Shown here in pieces: positions 30,489 to 36,147 of a DNA stretch of 36,147 nt. The notes under the pieces are model-generated. The model searched no databases, was not told the DNA's origin, and worked only from the letters and a program-made list of their open reading frames with translations. The stretch is from contig NZ_KK037166.1 in the NCBI RefSeq assembly GCF_000568255.1, forward strand, positions 8,045,479 through 8,081,625, given 5' to 3'. The stretch is from Kutzneria sp. 744 (GTDB lineage Bacteria; Actinomycetota; Actinomycetes; Mycobacteriales; Pseudonocardiaceae). The translations under genes were made by a program, and so were the position numbers. Every line of letters begins with the position of its first letter. Positions within the stretch are counted from its first letter, which is position 1.

Positions 30489-32936
30489 ATGAGGCACGCG
30501 TTCGACGCCGTGCTCGATCGGTTCGCCGCCGCCGATCCGGGCACGCTCCGGCTGAGACAGGCGATCCGCACGGCGGTCAGCGTCGTGCTGGCGATCGCCG
30601 TCCTGGCCCTGCTCGGGTTGCCCATCACGACGATCATGCTGGGCACGATCGTGGCGATGATGTCGGCGATGTCGGTCAACGACAAGACCGTGCGGGGCCG
30701 GGCCGGCACGTTCCTGCTGCTGCCGGTGTCGGCCGGGGTGTCGATCACCGCGGGCGCGCTGCTGGAGCCGTGGCCGCGGGTCGGCGACGGGGTGTTCCTC
30801 GTGATCATCTTCGTGGCCGTCTACCTGCGGCGATACGCCCCGCGCGGGTTCGCCGTCGGCATGGTCGCGTTCATGACGTTCTTCTTCTCGCTGTTCATCC
30901 ACGCCACGGTCACGCAGCTGCCGACGCTGCTGCTGGCCATCGTGGTGGCGCTGTGCTGCTCGGCGCTGTCGCACTTCGTGCTGGTGCCGCGGCGGCCCCG
31001 GCTGTCGCTGCGGCGGATCGTGGTCGCTTTCCGAGCCCGCCTCGGACAGCTGGTCGACGCGGCCGCGCACCTCGTGGAGGACCCGGACGACCGCCGGCAC
31101 GAGCAGGTGCGCAAGCGGGTGACGCGGCTGCACGAGTGCGCGCTGATGATCGAGACCGAGCTGGTGGAGCTGGTCGAGCCGGCCCAGTTCGACCAGTGGC
31201 AGCAGGACGTCGTCGACATCGAGCTCACGGGCGAGCGGCTGGCCCTGGCCGCCCGGCGGCTGGTGGCCGGCGCGGAGCTCACGCCCGAGCTGCGGGACGG
31301 GCTGGTGGCCGAGCTGCACGAGCTGCGGCTGCTGGCCGGGCGGGATCCACGGCCGGCGCTGGTCTACGAGGACGACATGTCGATCAGCCGGCTCAGCGAG
31401 ATCGGCCGGCAGCTCGACGCCATCGACAACCCGCCGCACGTGACCCGGCTGCGGCGGGCGATCCGCGAGCTGGCGGTCAGCATCACCACCGCCCGGGCCG
31501 AGCTGGAGTCGGACATGCTCGCCGCCGTCACGCAGGAGCAGCCGGGGCGGCACCGGCGGCCCGACGAGGCCGCCTCCGAGCCGTCGTCCACGCCGCCGGA
31601 GGCCCGGTCCGGCCTGCGGCTGACCACGCGGCAGGCCATCCAGGCGGTGATCGGCGCGGGCCTGGCCATCCTGGGCGGGGAGCTGGTGTCGACCCAGCGC
31701 TGGTACTGGGCGGTGATCACGGCGTTCCTGGTGTTCGCCAACACGACCTCGCGCGGCGACATCCTGATCCGCGGCTTCCGGCGGACCGTCGGCACCCTGC
31801 TGGGCATTCTCGCCGGCATGGTCGCCGCGACCCTGGTGTCCGGCCAGAGCACGCTGATCCTCATCCTGATCATCGGCTGCGTCAGCCTCGGCGTCTACGT
31901 CGTGCAGGTCTCGTACGGGCTGATGACGTTCTTCATGACGATGATGCTGGCCCTGCTCTACAGCCTGATCGGCACCTTCACGCCCGAGGTCCTGGTGCTG
32001 CGCCTGGAGGAGACGATCATCGGCGCGCTGGGCGGCGGCATCGCGGCCGTGCTGGTGCTGCCGACCAAGACCAGGGCGATCATCAAGGAGGACGTCGCCG
32101 CCGTGCTCCAGGCGCTGCGGCAGTTCATCCAGGACGCCGTGGGCCTGTTGCGGGACGCCGATTCGGTGGACCTGATCGACCAGTCCCGTGAGATCGACAA
32201 GAAGCTGGCCGAGCTGCGCAAGGCCGCCGAGCCGATGACCCACGCCATCAGCCCCTACCGCAACCAGCGCAGCGAACTGCGGCACGTGCTGGCCATTCTC
32301 GCCAGCGCCGCCTACTACGCCCGGACCCTGGCCGCCCACGCCGAACCGGCGCTGCTGACCGCCGATCCCCGGTTGCCACGGACCAGCGGCCGCATCGCCG
32401 AGAACCTGAGCCGCCTGATCGGCGTCGTCGGCGGGGACGACGGCGTGCCGGAGCGCAAGGTCGTCGCCGGCGACGCCCTGTCCACCCACGTCCGGCCCCG
32501 GCACTTGGCCGAGGGCGGCGTCGAGCCCGAGGACGCCGTCGGCCGGCGGATCATGGCCAGCTTCGACCACCTCGACGAGCTGGTGGTGGCGCTGGCCCGG
32601 CCGCTGGGGCTCGGGGACGACACCGAGACCGAGCCGGCCCGAGGAGGTCGACACCGTCACCTCACGGCTGCTGGGGCAGGTGCGGGATGGCTCCGGCGCG
32701 CCGGTGGTGGACGCCGCACTGACGCTGGTCGACGGCAAGGGCCGGCAGGTCGGCAAGTCCGCGCCGGCCGACGACGGCCGGTACCGCATCGAGGTGCCGG
32801 AGAGCGGCACCTACCTGTTGATCGCCTCCGGTCCCGGCCGGCATCCCAGCGCGGATCTCGTGACCGTGGGGGCGGGCCCGTTGACCAAGGACATCGTGCT
32901 GGACGAGGAACGCGACGCCTGGCGCTGAGGTCGTGA
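30489..32936 (+). CDS. FUSC/aromatic-acid-exporter-like membrane protein, C-terminus frameshifted
   Basis: The reading frame gives 815 residues, but only about the first 716 are genuine. Two halves each carry a membrane block: RQAIRTAVSVVLAIAVLALLGLPITTIMLGTIVAMMSAM through LLAIVVALCCSALSHFVLVP, and TRQAIQAVIGAGLAILGGELVSTQRWYWAVITAFLVFANTTSRG through IIGALGGGIAAVLVLPTKTRA, joined by a long helical cytosolic region. This is the FUSC/YccS-like efflux pattern (aromatic acids or cell-envelope compounds; substrate unknown). From about 32638 the frame turns Arg/Gly-rich, because true coding continues one base later (see next entry). The probable event is one extra C in GGCCC at about 32637-32640. 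No strong RBS precedes the ATG at 30489. Confidence 0.82.
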   Translation: MRHAFDAVLDRFAAADPGTLRLRQAIRTAVSVVLAIAVLALLGLPITTIMLGTIVAMMSAMSVNDKTVRGRAGTFLLLPVSAGVSITAGALLEPWPRVGDGVFLVIIFVAVYLRRYAPRGFAVGMVAFMTFFFSLFIHATVTQLPTLLLAIVVALCCSALSHFVLVPRRPRLSLRRIVVAFRARLGQLVDAAAHLVEDPDDRRHEQVRKRVTRLHECALMIETELVELVEPAQFDQWQQDVVDIELTGERLALAARRLVAGAELTPELRDGLVAELHELRLLAGRDPRPALVYEDDMSISRLSEIGRQLDAIDNPPHVTRLRRAIRELAVSITTARAELESDMLAAVTQEQPGRHRRPDEAASEPSSTPPEARSGLRLTTRQAIQAVIGAGLAILGGELVSTQRWYWAVITAFLVFANTTSRGDILIRGFRRTVGTLLGILAGMVAATLVSGQSTLILILIIGCVSLGVYVVQVSYGLMTFFMTMMLALLYSLIGTFTPEVLVLRLEETIIGALGGGIAAVLVLPTKTRAIIKEDVAAVLQALRQFIQDAVGLLRDADSVDLIDQSREIDKKLAELRKAAEPMTHAISPYRNQRSELRHVLAILASAAYYARTLAAHAEPALLTADPRLPRTSGRIAENLSRLIGVVGGDDGVPERKVVAGDALSTHVRPRHLAEGGVEPEDAVGRRIMASFDHLDELVVALARPLGLGDDTETEPARGGRHRHLTAAGAGAGWLRRAGGGRRTDAGRRQGPAGRQVRAGRRRPVPHRGAGERHLPVDRLRSRPASQRGSRDRGGGPVDQGHRAGRGTRRLALRS
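32641..32928 (+). pseudogene. CarboxypepD_reg-like beta-sandwich domain, out of frame with FUSC
   Basis: In a second frame this region reads EEVDTVTSRLLGQVRDGSG, VDAALTLVDGKGRQVGKSA, DDGRYRIEVPESGTYLLIA and GPGRHPSADLVTVGAGPL. This is a complete carboxypeptidase-regulatory-like/CNA-B type domain of about 90 residues, known as a C-terminal appendage of actinobacterial transporters. The only in-frame start, GTG 32680, would cut off the first strand (TSRLLGQV), and no start codon exists upstream in that frame. Removing one C near 32639 would join it to the FUSC protein as TEPAEEVDTV. I therefore read it as the displaced tail of that gene; a separate short gene from GTG 32680 is the alternative. 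Confidence 0.6.
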
Positions 32937-32945
32937 CAGCTGTCA
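32934..32945. promoter_or_regulatory. 12-bp palindrome upstream of the secreted glycosidase-like gene
   Basis: TGACAGCTGTCA, a perfect 12-bp palindrome 37 bp before the next ATG, in the 54-bp gap after the FUSC region. It could be an operator; no regulator is assigned. Confidence 0.35.
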
Positions 32946-32982
32946 TGGCGTGACCTCTTCCGGGCCGGGCAGACTCCGTCCC

Positions 32983-34026
32983 ATGAATCGACGACAAAGG
33001 TGGGGAACCGTCGCATTGGCGGTTGTCGTGGCGGGGGCGATGGCGGTTCCGGCCGAGGCCGCGACGTACGCGCCGCCGCTGACCTTCGGCATCTATCCCG
33101 GCGGCTACGCGGGCGGTGGCTCCACCACGGGCAAGCCCGACGATCCGGCGAAGATCAGCGCCGCGCTGGGCACGCTCCAGCACGGACACTCGCCGTTCCT
33201 GCTGCGGGACTACATCGGTTGCACCAGCGCGTTTCCGGACGACGAGATGTCCCTGCTGACCCCGGGACGGCGGCTGGACCTGGTGATCTCCTACACCGGC
33301 CAGAGCATGGCCGACTGGCTGGCCTGCCTGGGCACGGAGGTGAAGCGCTACGGCCCGGTCACCGACACCATCTCGGTGACGCTGGAGCAGAACATCTACC
33401 CCGACCCGGCCGGCCGGGACGCGCTGGCGCAGGGCGTGGTGGCGGCCAAGAAGGCGGCCGAGGCGGACGGCTTCCACCGGCTCCAGATCGGCTTCGACGA
33501 GGTCGCCGCGACTTTCCCCGACGCCACCGGCCAGTGGGTGGATCCGTTCCTGTCGTTCTGGACCGACCTCGCCGGCCGGGTCGGGCCGGACTTCGCCCGC
33601 TCGGTGGACTTCGTCGGCGTCGACCTCTACCCGGACTCCGGGCTGCCCGGCGTCCCGGACTCGCCCGACGTGGCCGCGGTGACCGACTTCGTGCACCACA
33701 CGCTGAACGCGGTGCGCACGCAGGAGATGCCGACCGTCGGCCTCGGTCGGAGCGTGCCGATCCGGGTGTCGGAGAACGGGTACTCGACCAACACGCCGGC
33801 CCGCTCGGCTGCGGACCAGGCCAAGGTCCTGACCAGCGAGATCCTGGCCGTCAACGCGGATCGCGCGGCCGAGAACGTGGTCAGCTACGAGATGTTCGAC
33901 CTGCGTGACGACGTGACCGGCTCGCCGAGCGCGTTCGACAACTTCGGCCTGATGACCGACGACTACACGCCCAAACCGATGTTCTGGATCTACAGCGGTC
34001 TGATCGCCACGCTCGGCCGGCACTGA
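32983..34026 (+). CDS. Secreted glycosidase-like TIM-barrel protein
   Basis: A 347-residue protein with an N-terminal Sec signal (RRQRWGTVALAVVVAGAMAVPAEAA, cleavage after about residue 26). The mature part begins PLTFGIYPGGYAGG and reads like a (beta/alpha)8 barrel: strands LDLVISYTG, TDTISVTLEQNIYP, LQIGFDEVA, VDFVGVDLYP, IRVSENGYST, NVVSYEMFDLRDD, ending NFGLMTDDYTPKPMFWIYSGL. The strand order with LEQN and IRVSENGY resembles clan GH-A glycosidases, where the second Glu would be the nucleophile. No exact family is recognised. It begins 55 nt after the FUSC tail. The GH-A assignment is my inference from strand-end motifs. No strong RBS; ATG 32983 places the signal peptide correctly. Confidence 0.68.
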   Translation: MNRRQRWGTVALAVVVAGAMAVPAEAATYAPPLTFGIYPGGYAGGGSTTGKPDDPAKISAALGTLQHGHSPFLLRDYIGCTSAFPDDEMSLLTPGRRLDLVISYTGQSMADWLACLGTEVKRYGPVTDTISVTLEQNIYPDPAGRDALAQGVVAAKKAAEADGFHRLQIGFDEVAATFPDATGQWVDPFLSFWTDLAGRVGPDFARSVDFVGVDLYPDSGLPGVPDSPDVAAVTDFVHHTLNAVRTQEMPTVGLGRSVPIRVSENGYSTNTPARSAADQAKVLTSEILAVNADRAAENVVSYEMFDLRDDVTGSPSAFDNFGLMTDDYTPKPMFWIYSGLIATLGRH

Positions 34027-34032
34027 CCGAGG

Positions 34033-34063
34033 GGCGCCGGGGTCCTAACCGACCTCCGGCGCC
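34033..34063. terminator. Hairpin between convergent genes
   Basis: GGCGCCGG (34033-34040) pairs with CCGGCGCC (34056-34063), extended inward by GGT/ACC with one bulged T. It spans the gap and the end of the PlsC gene and is likely a bidirectional terminator. Confidence 0.6.
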
Positions 34064-34815
34064 TTCTCACCCCGGGCCAGCTCCAACTGCTCGGTGATGG
34101 CGGCGACGATCCGGCGCGTGGTCTCCGTGACGACCTCCCGCGTCGGCTCCAAGCCCAGCAGATCCGACAGGTCGACCGGCGGCCCGGTGCGGATCACCGT
34201 GCGCCGGCGGGGAATCAGCCGAGGGAGCCTTCCCTTGGGCGGCAACACGAACTGCGTCCCCCAGTGTCCGATCGGCACCACCGGCGCCCCGGTGGCCAGG
34301 GCCAGCCGGGCGATGCCGCTCTTCACCTGCTTCACCGAAGGCCAGCCGTCCGGATCGGCGGTGAAGGTGCCCTCCGGGAACACCAGCACGCATTCGCCGC
34401 TCTCCGCGGACTTCACCGCGTCCCGGTAGGCGTCGGTGGCCTTGGACGTCCCGCGGTGCACGGGGATGTGCTTGCCGCCGCTCAACACGCTGCGCAGCAC
34501 CGGGATCTTCCACAGCCCGGCCTTGGCCAGGTAGCGCGGAATCCGGCCGTGGGCCAGCACGTACGCGGTGACGGTCACGGGGTCGGCGAAGGACACGTGG
34601 TTGCTGGCGATCAGCACCGGCCCGTCGGACGGGATGTTCCGGCCGCCGTGCCAGCTCATGCGCGTGCCGAACATGACGAACGGCCACAGCACGTCGATGG
34701 CCAGGCCGTACCAGAAGCCGCGCCCCCGCCGTGGGGTGCGGCAGGTGAGCACGATCTTGGCCCACAGGCCGTGCGGGGAGTCGTCGACAGCGTCCGGGAT
34801 GAGCACGCCGTCCAC
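34045..34815 (-). CDS. 1-acyl-glycerol-3-phosphate acyltransferase (PlsC family)
   Basis: A 256-residue membrane-associated acyltransferase that moves an acyl chain from acyl-CoA/ACP to a glycerol-phosphate or other hydroxyl acceptor. Seen: a hydrophobic segment YGLAIDVLWPFVMFGT, the catalytic HX4D motif SNHVSFADP (His73, Asp78), GGKHIPVHRG, the acceptor-binding FPEGTF, and GHWGTQFVLPPKG. GTG 34815 begins just 10 nt after the stop of the desaturase gene, so the two are co-transcribed. No strong RBS is seen; an internal GTG three codons later is possible. Next to a CrtI-type desaturase it may acylate a carotenoid-derived or lipid product, or be an ordinary phospholipid enzyme. Confidence 0.85.
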   Translation of the reverse strand: MDGVLIPDAVDDSPHGLWAKIVLTCRTPRRGRGFWYGLAIDVLWPFVMFGTRMSWHGGRNIPSDGPVLIASNHVSFADPVTVTAYVLAHGRIPRYLAKAGLWKIPVLRSVLSGGKHIPVHRGTSKATDAYRDAVKSAESGECVLVFPEGTFTADPDGWPSVKQVKSGIARLALATGAPVVPIGHWGTQFVLPPKGRLPRLIPRRRTVIRTGPPVDLSDLLGLEPTREVVTETTRRIVAAITEQLELARGEKAPEVG

Positions 34816-34825
34816 TCTGGCACGA

Positions 34826-36147
34826 TCAGGTGGCCGAGCGGGCCAGATCGTGATGTGACGAGCCGCTGGCCGCGGCCCGCCCGCCGGTGATCCGGTCGGC
34901 GGCCAGCCGCCCCGAGATGAGCACCGGCGGCACGCCGACGCCCGGGGTGGTGCCGCAGCCGGCCAGCACCACGTTGTCGATGCCCCGCAGCAGGTTGCGC
35001 GGCCGGAACGGACCGGTCTGCGCAAACGTGTGCGCGGCGGCGAACGGCGTGCCGGCGGCCAGCCCCTGACGGGCCCAGTCGGCCGGCGTCAGCAGCCGCT
35101 CCACCGTGACCGACGAGCCCAGCCCGGTCAGCCCGCGGGCTTCCAGCACGTCGACCAGCTCGTCCCGGTAGGCCTCGCCCACCCGGTCCCAGTCGATCGG
35201 GGCCAGCTCCAGGTTCGGCGTCGGGGCCAGCACGGACAGCAGCTGCCGGCCCTCCGGGGCCAGCGTCGGATCCGTGGCCGTGGGCCGGGTGATCAGCAGC
35301 GACGGATCGCTCATCAGCCGGCCGGTCGAGGTGATCTCCTGGAACGTCCGCTTCCACGCCCCCCCGAACGAGATCGTGTGATGCCCCAACGCATCCCACG
35401 ACCGGTCCGTGCCGGCGTGCAGCACGAAGGCCGACGGCGACCAGGTCAGCGGCACCACCCGCCGCGGCAGGTGCCCGATCAGCCGGTAGGACGCCGGCAG
35501 GTCCGGCGTCAGGACCACTGCGTCGCAAGCGATCCGCTCGCCGTGCGTGGTCCGCACGGCCGCCACCCGCGAGCCGATCCGCTCCAGCCAGGCAACCGTT
35601 GTGCCGTAACGGAATTCGGCCCCGGCCCGAGCCGCCGAGGCCGCCATGGCCTCCGGCACGGCCCGCATGCCGCCCCGCGGGAAGTACACGCCGGCAACGG
35701 TGTCCATGTAGGCGATCACCGCGTACGCGGCCAGCGCCCGGGCCGGCGGCACACCGGCGTACAGGGCCTGGAAGGAGAAGATCCGGCGCAGCCGGCGGTC
35801 CTTCACGAAGCCGCCGACCTTCGCGCCGAGGCTGCCGAACGCCCCCAGGCCGGCCAGGCGGGCCAGCTGCGGGCCGACCAGGTCCAGCGGCGAGTCGAAG
35901 TTCGCGCCGATGAACCGGTCCCGCTCGGCGGCGTACAGCTCGGTCAGCCACTTCCGCAGCCGCCGGTAGCCGTCGGCCTCGGTCGGGCCGGCCACCCGCA
36001 GCACCTCGGCCTCCATGGCGTCGGCGTCGCTGTGCACGTCGATGGAGCTGCCGTCGGGGAACCGCGCCACGTAGGCGGGATGCAGCGGCACCAGGTCCAG
36101 CCGGGACGCCAGCGAGTCGCCGACGGCCGCGAAGGCCTCGTCCAGCA
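34826..36147 (-). CDS. CrtI family phytoene desaturase-like FAD enzyme, N-terminus outside window
   Basis: About 440 residues of a CrtI-type oxidoreductase are visible; the FAD-binding Rossmann N-terminus lies beyond 36147. Seen: FPDGSSIDVHSDADAMEAEV, the substrate-domain run FSFQALYAGVPPARALAAYAVIAYMDTVAGVYFPRGGMRAVPEAM (conserved GG-M in desaturases), PSAFVLHAGTDRSW, LNL-type turn NLELAPIDWDRV, TPADWARQGLAAGTPFAAAHTFAQTGPFRPRN, and the C-terminal FAD signature LAGCGTTPGVGVPPVLISGRLAADRI. Such enzymes desaturate or isomerise carotenoid precursors, and some act on other polyenes. Its stop lies 10 nt before the PlsC start. The frame is open to the window edge, so 36147 is a truncation, not a start. 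Confidence 0.88.
   Translation of the reverse strand, partial: LDEAFAAVGDSLASRLDLVPLHPAYVARFPDGSSIDVHSDADAMEAEVLRVAGPTEADGYRRLRKWLTELYAAERDRFIGANFDSPLDLVGPQLARLAGLGAFGSLGAKVGGFVKDRRLRRIFSFQALYAGVPPARALAAYAVIAYMDTVAGVYFPRGGMRAVPEAMAASAARAGAEFRYGTTVAWLERIGSRVAAVRTTHGERIACDAVVLTPDLPASYRLIGHLPRRVVPLTWSPSAFVLHAGTDRSWDALGHHTISFGGAWKRTFQEITSTGRLMSDPSLLITRPTATDPTLAPEGRQLLSVLAPTPNLELAPIDWDRVGEAYRDELVDVLEARGLTGLGSSVTVERLLTPADWARQGLAAGTPFAAAHTFAQTGPFRPRNLLRGIDNVVLAGCGTTPGVGVPPVLISGRLAADRITGGRAAASGSSHHDLARSAT

Noticed and set aside
30423-32810. 795-codon minus-strand frame
   Set aside because: Antisense shadow of the FUSC gene; Gln/His/Arg-rich with no motif.

Overview
The window is very GC-rich DNA with strong third-position G/C bias, frequent GTG/TTG starts, several apparently leaderless genes and actinobacterial families (F420-type PPOX oxidoreductase, DUF2236/MpaB, RES toxin, FadD-type ligases). 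It comes from the chromosome of a filamentous high-GC actinomycete. A Pseudonocardiales-like host (Amycolatopsis/Kutzneria group) is my inference from gene style and cannot be proven here. I see no rRNA, tRNA, CRISPR, transposase, integrase or phage gene. Most of the window is ordinary metabolic and transport chromosome, with two broken genes.

Layout. 1-1350 (-): a truncated alpha/beta hydrolase translationally coupled to a small ABM-domain protein. 1628-2792 (+): a yybP-ykoY type manganese riboswitch followed by a TerC-family exporter gene. 2808-4896 (+): an S9 (prolyl oligopeptidase family) peptidase gene whose middle is replaced by about 520 bp of ~50% GC DNA that looks like nothing else in the window. 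4914-5492 (+): GNAT acetyltransferase. 5517-6849 (-): RES-type toxin with a helix-turn-helix antitoxin. 7038-9563: GT87 mannosyltransferase-like membrane protein, HdeD and DoxX membrane proteins. 9598-17032: a mannoside-type carbohydrate locus, with a LacI repressor divergent from a Tat-lipoprotein binding protein, two permeases and a cytosolic GH38 alpha-mannosidase; two LacI palindromes lie in the divergent promoter. 17097-18467 (-): two unrecognised proteins, one secreted. 18760-24247: a lipid-type locus (FadD ligase divergent from DUF2236 oxygenase, TetR, flavin monooxygenase and dienoyl-CoA isomerase) with a 16-bp palindrome between the divergent arms. 24317-29316: F420-type PPOX enzyme, secreted M14 carboxypeptidase with a Thr/Pro-rich repeat linker, and phosphoglucomutase. 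29435-34026 (+): second LacI regulator, a FUSC-type membrane protein whose C-terminal CarboxypepD_reg-like domain is out of frame, and a secreted glycosidase-like protein. 34045-36147 (-): PlsC acyltransferase behind a CrtI-family desaturase cut by the window end.

How the genes work together. In the mannoside locus the importer would bring in a mannose-containing oligosaccharide, GH38 would hydrolyse it inside the cell, and the LacI protein would repress until the sugar arrives. In the lipid locus, a double-bond-attacking oxygenase family, a Baeyer-Villiger-like monooxygenase, a crotonase with the full ECH1 catalytic triad and an acyl-CoA ligase suggest oxidative breakdown of an unsaturated lipid or isoprenoid, probably under the embedded TetR. 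This is the best candidate for an undescribed pathway. The riboswitch and terC form a self-contained manganese-homeostasis unit.
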